Assembly (NCBI RefSeq): GCF_006440675.2
Contig: NZ_CP083951.1
Coordinates: 62,001 to 126,000, forward strand
From: Mesorhizobium sp. B2-8-5
GTDB lineage: Bacteria; Pseudomonadota; Alphaproteobacteria; Rhizobiales; Rhizobiaceae
Reading direction: 5' to 3'
DNA: 64,000 nucleotides
The notes beneath the pieces are model-generated. The model searched no databases. It saw nothing but the letters and a program-made list of their open reading frames with translations, and had not been told where the DNA came from. The position numbers and the translations under genes are program-made. Positions 17,312 through 25,368 of the stretch are shown here, piece after piece (the first letter of the stretch is position 1; each line of letters opens with the position of its first letter).

Positions 17312-18535
17312 TCACTCCGCGATCGAAACGCGGATCTCGTAGATATCGACGGACTTGCCCTTCTGGTCGAAGTCGGAGTTGACCGCGATGGTGCCGGCCG
17401 CGCCCGGATGCTTGTCCGGGAACTGCACGTCGAACAGATATTCGTTGCGCTCGTGGCCGACGGCGTAGCGCTTGCGGCCGCAATCGCCGAAATCGCCGAA
17501 ATTGCAATCGACCGATATCTGCGTCTCCTTGCCTTCTTCCGAGCGGGCGACGATGTCGAACATAGCGTGCTTGCCGGCAAGCTTCTCCAGCACGCCCTGG
17601 CCGACATCGAAGGCGATGGCCGAACCCGACGCGCCCGAGCGGATGCGCAGGAACTGGCCGGTGTCGTCCTTCATCACCTCGGCGGCGGCGTCGGACGGCG
17701 TGCTGACACGGGTCGGATCGGCCGGCGAGAAGACGTTGATCCAGTTCTTCGACTGGTCGGCCTCGCCCGGCTTCTGCGGCGAGCCGGGTTCGGCCGGCGG
17801 CGTGGAATCCTCGTCGTCCAGCGTCGGCGTCGGTTCCGGCGGGCCGGTGTCGAGCTCGGCCGCCGTCTTGAAGACGCCGGTCTGCTTGGCGAAATAGAGG
17901 CCGATGCCGGCGGCCGCGAGCAGCGTCGCGACGACGAAGATCGCGGTCAGCGGCAGGCGCCGCCCCCTGATGCGCCGCTCGTCGCGGTCGGGCGCGACCT
18001 CAGCGCCGTTGCCGACGGGAGCGCCCGGCGAATCGTCGAGCGACGGCGCGTCGGGAAGCGCCGTCTCGTCCGGCATGATGTCGGGCACGCGCGGCAGCAC
18101 GCGTGAGCGCGGCTGGTCCGAAGCATCGGGCTGCACCGGGCCGTCGACGGTGATCGAGGGCGAGGGCGCGGATTGCGATGGCGGCAGCGGCGCGTCGACC
18201 GACGGCGCGGCCGACACGGCCGGCGCTTCGACGCGGGGATCCGGCGCGCCATTGCCGGCCGAGGCGACGTTTTCCGGCGGCAGCGTCACATCGGGCACGG
18301 CCGGCAGGAACTCCGATTCGATCTCGGCGATCTTGGCCTGCACCGCCTTGCGGCGGCTGATGGCGGCCTCGACCGTGACGTTCGGATTGGCCTGCAGGAC
18401 ACGGTCGAGCGCGGCAAAGGCCGATCGATAGACCTTCTCGCGGAACGCCCGGTCCTCGGCATTGCCTTTCTCGAAGGCATTGCGGATCGCTTTCTCGATG
18501 GGGTCCAAGCGAGCTCCCTCTGCGCGTTCGCTCAC
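17312..18535 (-). CDS. Single-pass membrane protein with long acidic/proline linker, unknown function
   Basis: The protein has about 407 residues. The N-terminal ~80 residues are helical and charged (LDPIEKAIRNAFEKGNAEDR and further). A Pro/Asp/Ser-rich linker follows to about residue 190, then one transmembrane helix (TAIFVVATLLAAAGIGLYFA). A periplasmic domain ends the protein, with DVGQGVLEKLAGKHAMFDIV and two Cys in CNFGDFGDCGRKRY. The C-terminal part resembles a jelly-roll-like domain, but I cannot name it. A GTG at 18535 gives MSERAEGARLDP; a TTG at 18574 is the alternative. The function is unknown. Confidence 0.72.
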   Translation of the reverse strand: MSERAEGARLDPIEKAIRNAFEKGNAEDRAFREKVYRSAFAALDRVLQANPNVTVEAAISRRKAVQAKIAEIESEFLPAVPDVTLPPENVASAGNGAPDPRVEAPAVSAAPSVDAPLPPSQSAPSPSITVDGPVQPDASDQPRSRVLPRVPDIMPDETALPDAPSLDDSPGAPVGNGAEVAPDRDERRIRGRRLPLTAIFVVATLLAAAGIGLYFAKQTGVFKTAAELDTGPPEPTPTLDDEDSTPPAEPGSPQKPGEADQSKNWINVFSPADPTRVSTPSDAAAEVMKDDTGQFLRIRSGASGSAIAFDVGQGVLEKLAGKHAMFDIVARSEEGKETQISVDCNFGDFGDCGRKRYAVGHERNEYLFDVQFPDKHPGAAGTIAVNSDFDQKGKSVDIYEIRVSIAE

Positions 18536-18845
18536 GGTTGTCTGATCGTCAGCCGCAGACGACCAATCGATCAACGGCGAGCGGCTGCCTTGCCGGCCAA
18601 AGCCATTTCGGCATTTTTTGTTTAAGAATCAACATTTTTCGTCACCACCGGCGCGGTCGCGCCGGCCAGCCAGGTGCGAAGGACGTGCGGCCCGCACGCC
18701 GCCACGGGCCGCGCCTGCGCCCGTTGCGCGGTAACCCTAGATCGGAATTGCCGCCAACGAGGCCGGAATTCACCGCTGCCCATCTTGAATTAGCGAGCGG
18801 TTGAGTCTATCACCCAGCCCATTCTGGAAGCCTGACGCTTCCCGG
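18536..18845. other. Intergenic region upstream of tRNA-Thr
   Basis: No convincing coding frame was seen. An AT-richer patch (TTTTTTGTTTAAGAATCAAC near 18616-18640) could hold the promoter of the minus-strand TM protein. The rest is GC-rich, and the leader of the tRNA follows. Confidence 0.4.
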
Positions 18846-18921
18846 GCCGCTTTAGCTCAGTTGGTAGAGCACATCATTCGTAATGATGGGGTCGCGTGTT
18901 CGAGTCACGCAAGCGGCACCA
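18846..18921 (+). tRNA. trnT: tRNA-Thr (anticodon CGT)
   Basis: This is a complete cloverleaf. Acceptor arms GCCGCTT and AAGCGGC pair perfectly. The D-arm has AGCTCAGTTGGTAGAGC. The anticodon stem CATCA/TGATG encloses loop TTCGTAA, giving anticodon CGT, which reads ACG. The T-arm is GCGTG TTCGAGT CACGC. Discriminator A is followed by an encoded CCA. The 3' end is partly duplicated 450 bp downstream. Confidence 0.97.
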
Positions 18922-18933
18922 AGTTTCTCCACG
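18901..18933 (+). repeat. tRNA 3' end and flank, left copy of a direct repeat (possible attL)
   Basis: The segment CGAGTCACGCAAGCGGCACC plus AAGTTTCTCCACG covers the T-arm and acceptor end and 12 bp past the CCA. It recurs at 19352-19382. Integrases commonly use this part of tRNA genes as the attachment core. Confidence 0.5.
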
Positions 18934-19474
18934 AGAACCAAACTGTTAACGGAGGCCGAGCGTTTGAGCGGTCTGCCCGTTAACCGTGGGCAATGGGGGC
19001 AGGTAACAAAAGACCATCGGCGGGCAAGCTGCCCCAACGGAATAAGGGGCTATATCTTTGGTCCTTTCGGACCAATGCGTTTGGCAGGACGGACCTCAGT
19101 CGATTGTGGGCTGGCAGGCAAATCAGACAGTCTCGCGATCGCGCCGGCTGATAACCCCAAGCCCCCCGCCCATCGGTCGGCGCATAGCCCGGCTTGCTGA
19201 CCTCAAATCCTAACCACAAAAAGCGAGCCGGGCTTCCACCTGTGCGCCCATGCCGCAAATTGTCGGAAGAAAGGTCCATGATCGTCCTCCCGGGCGGAGA
19301 AGGCAGCCAATCAGTGGAGCTCAAAAGCCTTGATATGACAGTGCTGCCTCGCGGATCACGCTAGCGGCACCAGTTTTCCACGCCTTCCCCCTGCACCACG
19401 TGATCGGCGCATCTCGGCCATTGTCGGGAATCGATGTTGGTGGGAAACTCCATTTGTCAGCATGGGAGGTCGAA
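18922..19474. other. Gene-poor interval behind tRNA-Thr
   Basis: No recognisable gene was found in 553 bp. A 114-codon minus-strand frame (18980-19324) has no known motif and irregular composition, and I do not accept it. The interval contains the imperfect duplicate of the tRNA 3' end at 19352-19382. Its base composition is a little lower in GC than the neighbours, as in decayed acquired DNA. Confidence 0.45.
19352..19382 (+). repeat. Imperfect copy of the tRNA-Thr 3' end (possible attR remnant)
   Basis: CGGATCACGCTAGCGGCACC followed by AGTTTTCCACG matches the tRNA-Thr 3' end and its downstream flank. There are about three substitutions and two single-base gaps over 33 positions. No intact integrase lies between the copies, so if this was an integration site the element has been lost. 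Confidence 0.5.
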
Positions 19475-19663
19475 ATGCCCAACAGTTTCAAGACCGGAGA
19501 CGTCGTCAGGCTGAAATCCGGAGGCCCGGGAATGACAATCAGCGACGGCGCGGCCTCAGGCACGTATCTGTGCCACTGGTTCAACCGCGAAGGCGACGTC
19601 TGGACGCCGCAGCATGCCGGCTTCAAGCCGGACCAGCTGGTGGCCGTCGACCACCCGAGATAG
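19475..19663 (+). CDS. DUF2158 (YodC-like) small protein
   Basis: This 62-residue protein has the pattern of the DUF2158/YodC family: FKTGDVVRLKSGGPGMTI near the N-terminus, then CHWFNREG and a closing FKPDQLV. These proteins are SH3-like small barrels of unknown role. The ATG at 19475 is preceded by GGGAGGT at ideal spacing, which fixes the start. No partner gene is evident; it stands alone between the tRNA-associated gap and the EF-hand gene. Confidence 0.85.
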   Translation: MPNSFKTGDVVRLKSGGPGMTISDGAASGTYLCHWFNREGDVWTPQHAGFKPDQLVAVDHPR

Positions 19664-19820
19664 TCGTCGCCTCCTACCCCTTAGGAATCCTTCGGTCCGG
19701 CTGCGTCGGATCCGGTAGGCTTGTTGTCCGGTCGAAAAAGGACCGACGGATTTTGCTCTGTCTCGCGTTCAATGGCTGAAGCGTGGCCGCCAATGGCCGC
19801 GCCCCACCGGAGACGAGAGC

Positions 19821-20252
19821 ATGATCCGCCCCACGATATTTGTCGTTGCCCTTGGCCTGCAGACCGCGGCCGCGGTCGCCCAGACAACGACGCCGCCCCC
19901 TGCCCCGGCCCAGACGGCGCCGAGCAGCTCGGCTGCCGCCACGGACAAGTCCGGCCTCACCCTGGAAAAGTTCGAAGCACGCCGGGAAAAGGCGTTCATG
20001 CGGGCCGACACCGACAATGACGGCAAGGTCAGCCTCGCCGAATGGACCGCTTTCCAGACCGCCCGCAAGGCCAAGGGCGATCCGGCCAAATCCTTCGCGC
20101 GCATGGACACCAACAAGGACGGCTTCGTCGACAAGGGCGAGGTCGACGCCTTCCTCGCCAAGCGCTTCGCCAGGCTCGACAAGAATAGCGACGGCGTGCT
20201 TAGCGCCGACGAGAGGCCGGGCCACAAATCCGCTCCCAATCAGGAGCAATGA
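19821..20252 (+). CDS. Exported EF-hand protein
   Basis: This 143-residue protein has an N-terminal signal peptide (residues 1-20, cut near AAAVAQTT) and a Pro/Ala/Thr spacer. Three EF-hand loops follow: DTDNDGKVSLAE, DTNKDGFVDKGE and DKNSDGVLSADE. All have the canonical 1-3-5-7-12 acidic or oxygen ligands, so it should bind calcium in the periplasm. It is immediately upstream of an ECF sigma gene, a pairing often seen in rhizobia with metal-sensor-like proteins. Confidence 0.88.
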   Translation: MIRPTIFVVALGLQTAAAVAQTTTPPPAPAQTAPSSSAAATDKSGLTLEKFEARREKAFMRADTDNDGKVSLAEWTAFQTARKAKGDPAKSFARMDTNKDGFVDKGEVDAFLAKRFARLDKNSDGVLSADERPGHKSAPNQEQ

Positions 20253-20297
20253 CCAAGAGGCTATGCCGCACAATGACAGTCGCGAGCGCCCCGGTTG

Positions 20298-20837
20298 ATG
20301 GGCGCCGATCCGGACGAGGAGCTGGTACGCCGCATCGGCGCCGGCGACCCCGCCGCCGTGCAGGCGATGGTGGCGCGCAAGCTGCCGCGCATCCTGGCCC
20401 TGGCCGCCCGGATGCTCGGCGACGCGGCGGAGGCCGAGGACGTCGCCCAGGAAACCTTCGTGCGCATCTGGCGCCACGCCTCGGGCTGGCGCCAGGGGCA
20501 GGCGCGCTTCGACACCTGGATCCACCGCGTCGCGCTCAATCTCTGCTACGACCGGCTGCGGCGCCGGCGCGAATGGACGACGGACGAGTTGCCGGAGGTG
20601 GCCGATGAAGCGCCGCTTCCAGATGCAATGGCGGGCGACGAAGAGCGCAGGGTCAACCAGGCGCTGCAGCGCATCGCGCCGCGCCAGCGCGAGGCGATCG
20701 TGCTGGTGTATTATCAGGAGCTGTCCAACATCGAGGCCGCCGGCGCCATGCAGGTCAGCGTCGACGCGCTGGAAAGCCTGCTCGCGCGCGGCCGGCGCGC
20801 TCTGCAGGCCATGCTCGCGGGAGATGGCGATGACTGA
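20298..20837 (+). CDS. ECF-type RNA polymerase sigma factor
   Basis: This 179-residue alternative sigma factor has region 2 (RMLGDAAEAEDVAQETFVRIW), a TWIHRVALNLCYDRLRRR segment, and region 4 (PRQREAIVLVYYQELSNIEA). It should direct RNA polymerase to a small regulon. The next genes encode a one-helix membrane protein and a periplasmic metal-sensor-like protein, which are likely to control its activity. The ATG at 20298 follows a TTG one codon earlier that could also be used. Confidence 0.92.
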   Translation: MGADPDEELVRRIGAGDPAAVQAMVARKLPRILALAARMLGDAAEAEDVAQETFVRIWRHASGWRQGQARFDTWIHRVALNLCYDRLRRRREWTTDELPEVADEAPLPDAMAGDEERRVNQALQRIAPRQREAIVLVYYQELSNIEAAGAMQVSVDALESLLARGRRALQAMLAGDGDD

Positions 20838-20911
20838 GACTTCGAAGGGACTGCGAATTTTGAGGACTGCGGCGTGGGGGGCCACGTCAAAACGGTGGAA
20901 GGGGGAACGAG

Positions 20912-21361
20912 ATGGCTGAGAAGACCGCAAACGGGCCGATGGATGCCAGGCGCTTCGCCGCACTGGCGGACGCCTATGGCGGCGCATTGCACCGCTGGCC
21001 GCCGGCCGAGCAGGCCGCCGCCATGTTGTTTGCCGATACCGAGGAGGGCCAGGCCATCCTGGCGCGCGCCGGCAGGCTCGACGCCATGCTCGACCGGCAT
21101 CGCGTCGAAGCATCCGGCCCGGCGCTCCATCGCGCCATTGTCGCCCGCGCCGCGACCGAGGTCAGGCAGGGCCGCCACCGCCGGTTCTGGTGGCTGGGCT
21201 TCGGGCTTGCCGGTGTCGGGCTGGCCGGCGCCGTGGCCGGCCTGGCGCTGGTGACCGTCGTCAACCCAGATATGCAGCCCGACCATTATGTGATGGATGC
21301 CAACGCGACGTCGTTCGGCGATGTCGGTCCCGACGCCGATCCTTACGAGGAAGACCTATGA
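20912..21361 (+). CDS. One-helix membrane protein, likely anti-sigma partner
   Basis: This 149-residue protein has a cytoplasmic helical N-terminal part (DARRFAALADAYGGALHRWP; EGQAILARAGRLDAML). One transmembrane helix (about residues 92-112, WLGFGLAGVGLAGAVAGLAL) precedes a short acidic periplasmic tail. It lies 74 bp behind the ECF sigma gene and overlaps the next gene by 4 bp. The topology and position fit an anti-sigma factor, but no ZAS zinc motif or other named anti-sigma domain is visible. The role is inferred from context. Confidence 0.72.
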   Translation: MAEKTANGPMDARRFAALADAYGGALHRWPPAEQAAAMLFADTEEGQAILARAGRLDAMLDRHRVEASGPALHRAIVARAATEVRQGRHRRFWWLGFGLAGVGLAGAVAGLALVTVVNPDMQPDHYVMDANATSFGDVGPDADPYEEDL

Positions 21362-21798
21362 GCCCCCGTCTTGTCGCGGCATCGCTGGTGCTGAATGTTT
21401 TTCTGATCGGCGCGGTGGCGGGCGGCGCCGGCTGGCTGATCGGCAAGTCGAATCCGGGCTATTCGCTGGAATCGGCCGGCGGCCGGTTGCCTGCCGCCGA
21501 TCGCAAGATCTTCCGCCAGGCGTTGCGCGAGGTTCGCCGCGAGTCCCGCGACGTGATCCTCGACGGCCAGGCCGCGCGGCGTGAGGCGGCGAACCTCCTG
21601 CAACAGCCGGCTCTCGACACCAACGCGCTTGCCGCCGCCCTGGAGCGCGCGCGCAATGCCGATGTCACCGTGCGCACCCGGCTCGAGCAACGCATCATCG
21701 AGTTCGCCGCATCGGGCTCGCCGGAAGACCGCCGGCTGCTGGCCGACGCCCTGCTTCGGCGTGCCGGCAGGCAGCCACCCGCAAAAAAATCGCCATAG
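21358..21798 (+). CDS. Periplasmic metal-sensor-like protein (CnrX/Spy-like helical)
   Basis: This 146-residue protein has an N-terminal helix anchor (VAASLVLNVFLIGAVAGGAGW) and a helical periplasmic domain, with RKIFRQALREVRRESRDVI-like and LLQQPALDTNALAAALERAR segments. The arrangement is that of heavy-metal resistance/periplasmic sensor proteins. Metal-binding His/Cys residues typical of CnrX are not visible, so metal sensing is uncertain. It is translationally coupled to the upstream membrane protein (ATGA). Confidence 0.75.
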   Translation: MSPRLVAASLVLNVFLIGAVAGGAGWLIGKSNPGYSLESAGGRLPAADRKIFRQALREVRRESRDVILDGQAARREAANLLQQPALDTNALAAALERARNADVTVRTRLEQRIIEFAASGSPEDRRLLADALLRRAGRQPPAKKSP

Positions 21799-21847
21799 GC
21801 AGCGACGGAAAGGGCGAGCACGCCCCGTTCAAGGGAAAGAGGGACAG

Positions 21848-21874
21848 GCCTGCGACCGCCTTGGCGGCGGGCAG
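21848..21874 (+). other. GC-rich hairpin after the sigma-factor module
   Basis: The sequence CCTGCGACCGCCTTGGCGGCGGGCAGG folds as CCTGC..CCGCC/GGCGG..GCAGG with a TT loop. A weak T-rich stretch (TTCTCTT) follows. It lies between the metal-sensor gene and a secreted mini-protein gene. It could be a terminator or a leader structure. Confidence 0.5.
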
Positions 21875-21909
21875 GTTCTCTTCAACCTCGAAACTCTCGG
21901 GAGTATCCC

Positions 21910-22197
21910 ATGAACAGTCTGACGAAGTATTCGCTTGCGGCCGCGCTCGCCATCGGCGGAACGGCGGCCGCAAGCGCCGCCTCGGCGATGCCGATCGCAC
22001 CGGTTGCGCCGGCGCCCGCAATGATAGAGCACGTCGCCTGGGGCTGCGGTCCGGGCTGGCATCCCAACCACTGGGGCCGCTGCGTGCCCAATCGCCGCGT
22101 GATCTATCCCGGCTATTATTACTGGGGCGGACCGCGCGTCTATATCGGCCCGGTCTGGCATCCTTACCACCGCTGGCACCACTGGCGCCGCTGGTAA
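21910..22197 (+). CDS. Small exported Gly/Trp/His-rich protein (GCG-CRPN type)
   Basis: This 95-residue protein has a signal peptide (residues 1-28, ending ASAASAMP). The mature protein contains WGCGPGWHPNHWGRCVPNRR, the core of a family of tiny rhizobial secreted proteins named after GCG and CRPN-like motifs. Tyr/Trp/His-rich sequence ends it (YYYWGGPRVYIGP; YHRWHHWRRW). The two Cys could form a disulfide. The function is unknown. A related protein is encoded on the opposite strand at 25369-25632. Confidence 0.82.
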   Translation: MNSLTKYSLAAALAIGGTAAASAASAMPIAPVAPAPAMIEHVAWGCGPGWHPNHWGRCVPNRRVIYPGYYYWGGPRVYIGPVWHPYHRWHHWRRW

Positions 22198-22294
22198 CAA
22201 CCCTTCACGATGCCTGTGCTGCGGCCGGCATCGCGGGGATTCCCGATGATCCATGAAACCGACGCGATCGGCGTCGGGTCCAACGGAGGCTTCG

Positions 22295-23752
22295 TTGGCC
22301 GCACCGTTTGCAAATTCCGTCTCGCCGGACCCCGCCCTGGTGGCGCTCAACCGGTTCGGCCTCGGCGCGAAACCCGGCGACGAGCTCGGCAAGATCGCCG
22401 CCGATCCGCGTGGCTACCTCGAGGCTGAGCTCAAACAGCAGGACATCGCGCTCATTTCCCCCGACGATCCGCGTAATACCGGGTTGCTGGACGGCACCGC
22501 GGCGATCCAGGCCAGCATGGCGGCAGCCATGGAGCGCAAGGCGGCGCGGGACGAGACGGCGGCCGCCGCTATTCAGCCGATGGCAACGGATGATCCAGTC
22601 GGCCCGGCCGTGGCAAAAGCCAAACCCATGGTGCCGCGTGTCGAGGCCGATATCTATCGCGACGAAGCGCAGGCCCGGTTCGACAAGGCGCTCACTGCGA
22701 CGCCCGGCTTCGTAGAGCGCCTGGTCGGCTTCTGGTCGAACCATTTCTGCGTTTCCGTCGCCAAGGCACCGGTCGTGCGGGCCAGCGCCGGCGCCTTCGA
22801 GCGCGAGGCGATCCGGCCCTTCGTGCTCGGCCGCTTCGCCGACATGCTGCTGGCCGTCGAGCATCATCCCGCGATGCTGTTTTACCTCGACAACCGGCAG
22901 TCCATCGGCCCCGATTCCCGCGCCGGCAAGCAGCGCGGACGCGGTCTCAACGAGAACCTCGCCCGCGAGATCCTGGAGCTGCACACGCTGGGCGTCGGCA
23001 GCGGCTATACTCAGGCCGACGTCACCAGTTTCGCCGCCATGCTGACCGGCTGGACGATGGCCGGGCGCGAGGGGCGGCTGGGGGAGCCGGGAAGCTTCGT
23101 CTTCAACGCCAATGCGCATCAGCCGGGCCAGGCGGTGCTGCTCGGCAAGACCTATGCCGAGGGCGGCATGGGCCAGGCGGAGGCGGCGCTCAACGACATT
23201 GCCCGCCATACGGCCACCGCGCAGCACATTGCCAGCAAGCTTGCCCGTCACTTCATCGCGGACGATCCGCCGCCGGCGGCGGTCGCTCGCCTGGCCGCGG
23301 CCTTCACCAAGACCGACGGCGACCTGCGCGCGATCGCGTTGACGCTGATCGACATGCCCGAAACCTGGTCGACGCCGCTCACGAAGCTGCGCTCGCCCTT
23401 GGACTATGTCGTGGCGCTGCGGCGGGCGGTCGGCGCTACCGCCGGCAACGAACCGCAACGATCGCTCCGCTGGCTGAGCGTGCTCGGCGAACCGTTGTGG
23501 CGACCGCCGGGGCCGAACGGCTTTTCCGACCGGACGGACGCATGGGTTTCCGCCGAGGGCCTCAAGACGCGACTGGACATCGCCTGGCAGGCGGCGAAGC
23601 AGGCGGACGATATCGGCGATCCAGACGAGATGCTGGCGTCGCTGATCGGCACCTCCGTCTCGGCCGAGACGCGGCAGGCGATTTCCCGCGCGGAGTCCAG
23701 GCAGCAAGGCCTGGCGCTGCTGTTGATGGCGCCGGAATTTCAGCGCCGGTAA
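22295..23752 (+). CDS. DUF1800 domain protein
   Basis: This protein of about 485 residues belongs to the DUF1800 family, nearly always encoded beside a DUF1501 protein and thought to act at or outside the membrane. Landmarks are LVALNRFGLGAKPG at the N-terminus, FWSNHFCVSV, NENLAREILELHTLGV, and DVTSFAAMLTGW. The TTG at 22295, preceded by GGAGG, is my preferred start; an ATG at 22253 has a weaker ribosome site. No signal peptide is obvious. The DUF1501 gene follows after 19 bp. Confidence 0.88.
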   Translation: MAAPFANSVSPDPALVALNRFGLGAKPGDELGKIAADPRGYLEAELKQQDIALISPDDPRNTGLLDGTAAIQASMAAAMERKAARDETAAAAIQPMATDDPVGPAVAKAKPMVPRVEADIYRDEAQARFDKALTATPGFVERLVGFWSNHFCVSVAKAPVVRASAGAFEREAIRPFVLGRFADMLLAVEHHPAMLFYLDNRQSIGPDSRAGKQRGRGLNENLAREILELHTLGVGSGYTQADVTSFAAMLTGWTMAGREGRLGEPGSFVFNANAHQPGQAVLLGKTYAEGGMGQAEAALNDIARHTATAQHIASKLARHFIADDPPPAAVARLAAAFTKTDGDLRAIALTLIDMPETWSTPLTKLRSPLDYVVALRRAVGATAGNEPQRSLRWLSVLGEPLWRPPGPNGFSDRTDAWVSAEGLKTRLDIAWQAAKQADDIGDPDEMLASLIGTSVSAETRQAISRAESRQQGLALLLMAPEFQRR

Positions 23753-23771
23753 CAGTGATGGAGATGCGGCC

Positions 23772-25010
23772 ATGAGCCTTCTTTGCGAAACCCCCAGCCT
23801 GTCCCGGCGCGCGGTGCTGATGACCGGCGGCGCGCTGTTTGCCTGGGCCTATCTGCCGCGCTTCGCGCGCGCGGCCGAGAATCGCGACCCGCGCCTGATC
23901 GTCATCGTGCTGCGCGGCGCGCTGGACGGGTTGTCGACCGTCGGTCCGGTTGGCGATCCGGACTATGCCGGCCTGCATGGCGATATCGCGCTTTCGCTCT
24001 CAGGCGCCAACCCGGCATTGCCGCTCGACGGTTTCTTCGCCGTCAACCCGGCAATGCCGGTGTTTGCGCGCCTGTTCAAAGCGGGCCAGGCTGCGGTGGT
24101 GCATGCGGCGGCGACCGGTTATCGCGACCGCTCGCATTTCGACGGCCAGGACGTGCTGGAAAGCGGCCTGCCCGGTCCCGGCAACGCCACCACCGGCTGG
24201 CTCAACCGGGCGTTGGCCAGCCTGCCGGCGGGCGAGCGCGTGGCAAAGCTCGGTGGGCTGGCGGTCGGGCCTTCGACGCCGCTGGTGATCCGCGGCGGCG
24301 CCCCGGTGCTCGGCTGGGCGCCGCAGACGCTGCCGACGCCGGGCGACGCCTTGGCTGAACGCGTGCTCGACCTCTACAACCATCGCGATCCTGTGCTGGC
24401 GGCAGCTCTGCAGAAAGGGCTCGACGCCGACCGGATGGCGCTGGGCGATCAGCTCGACGGCAAGACGATGAAGCCAAAGGGCGGCCTCGACAATGCCGTC
24501 GGCATGCGGCAATCGGCGCAAGGCGCGGCGCGGCTGATGGCGGCCGATGACGGGCCTCGCATCGCCGCGCTCGCCTTCGACGGCTGGGACACGCATGTCA
24601 ACGAAGGCGGCGCCACAGGGCGGCTCGCCAATCTGCTCGGCGGCCTCGACGGCGCCTTCGAGGAATTCGAGAAGGGGCTTGGCGAGCGTTGGCGCGACAC
24701 GGCTGTCGTCGCCATCACCGAATTCGGCCGCACGGCCCGCATCAACGGCACGGTTGGCACCGACCACGGCACCGGCACGGTGGTGCTGCTCGCCGGCGGC
24801 GCGATCAAGGGCGGTCGCGTCATCGCCGACTGGCCGGGACTTAAGCCGGCGCAGCTCTACGAAGGCCGCGACCTGGCGCCGACCAGCGATGTGCGCGCGG
24901 TGCTGAAGGGTCTGCTTGCCGACCAGTTCGGGCTGTCGGCGGCGGTGCTTGGCGACAAGGTGTTTCCAGAGTCGGCGGCGGTGAAGCCGATGCGGGATCT
25001 GGTGGCGTGA
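23772..25010 (+). CDS. DUF1501 domain protein (twin-arginine exported)
   Basis: This 412-residue protein belongs to the alkaline-phosphatase-like DUF1501 family. The N-terminus SRRAVLMTGGALFAWAYLP has the twin-arginine pattern. Inside, LIVIVLRGALDGLSTV, YRDRSHFDGQDVLESG, FDGWDTHVNEGG and EFGRTARINGTVGTDHGTG mark the family. It forms a unit with the DUF1800 gene. The pair is widespread, but its substrate is unknown; a role in handling an extracellular polymer or sulfated compound is only speculation. Confidence 0.88.
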   Translation: MSLLCETPSLSRRAVLMTGGALFAWAYLPRFARAAENRDPRLIVIVLRGALDGLSTVGPVGDPDYAGLHGDIALSLSGANPALPLDGFFAVNPAMPVFARLFKAGQAAVVHAAATGYRDRSHFDGQDVLESGLPGPGNATTGWLNRALASLPAGERVAKLGGLAVGPSTPLVIRGGAPVLGWAPQTLPTPGDALAERVLDLYNHRDPVLAAALQKGLDADRMALGDQLDGKTMKPKGGLDNAVGMRQSAQGAARLMAADDGPRIAALAFDGWDTHVNEGGATGRLANLLGGLDGAFEEFEKGLGERWRDTAVVAITEFGRTARINGTVGTDHGTGTVVLLAGGAIKGGRVIADWPGLKPAQLYEGRDLAPTSDVRAVLKGLLADQFGLSAAVLGDKVFPESAAVKPMRDLVA

Positions 25011-25055
25011 GTCGTGAGTTTGCGGTCAGCGATAGGCTGGCGGCGCCAGTCAGTT

Positions 25056-25234
25056 CGTCATCCACGGGCGGAGCGGGAGCGAAGCGGACGCGGAGACCCG
25101 AGGATCCATTCCGTGACTTTGATCGTGGGTGCTGCGGAGCAGAATTCTGAACCGTGGCAACGCCTGAACGTCACGGAATGGATCCTCGGGTCTGCGCTGC
25201 GTCGCTTCGCTCCTTGCTCCGCCCGTGGATGACG
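25056..25234. repeat. Palindromic intergenic element, family A, copy 2
   Basis: Same architecture as 1107-1283: it starts CGTCATCCACGGGCG, contains GACCCGAGGATCCATTCC and GGAATGGATCCTCGGG, and ends CGCCCGTGGATGACG. The centre again has CAGAATTCTG. It lies between the converging DUF1501 gene and the minus-strand mini-protein gene. Confidence 0.88.
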
Positions 25235-25310
25235 AGGCTGAGGAGCCTCGGCCAATCACCAACGCTGGCGCGACGTTCCACCGACATGACCCTCGCGCAT
25301 GTAACTCAAC

Positions 25311-25341
25311 AAAAAACGCCCGCGCCGTTGCCAGCGCGGGC
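25311..25341 (-). terminator. Rho-independent terminator of the minus-strand mini-protein gene
   Basis: Read on the minus strand, GCCCGCGC / GCGCGGGC pair around an 8-nt loop and are followed by GTTTTTTG. It lies 28 bp after the stop of the gene at 25369-25632. Confidence 0.9.
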
Positions 25342-25368
25342 ATCGACCGCGATCCTCTCGACGGATCA

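Noticed and set aside
18980..19324. 114-codon minus-strand ORF behind tRNA-Thr
   Set aside because: No ribosome site, no motif and irregular composition were seen. I treat the interval as non-coding.
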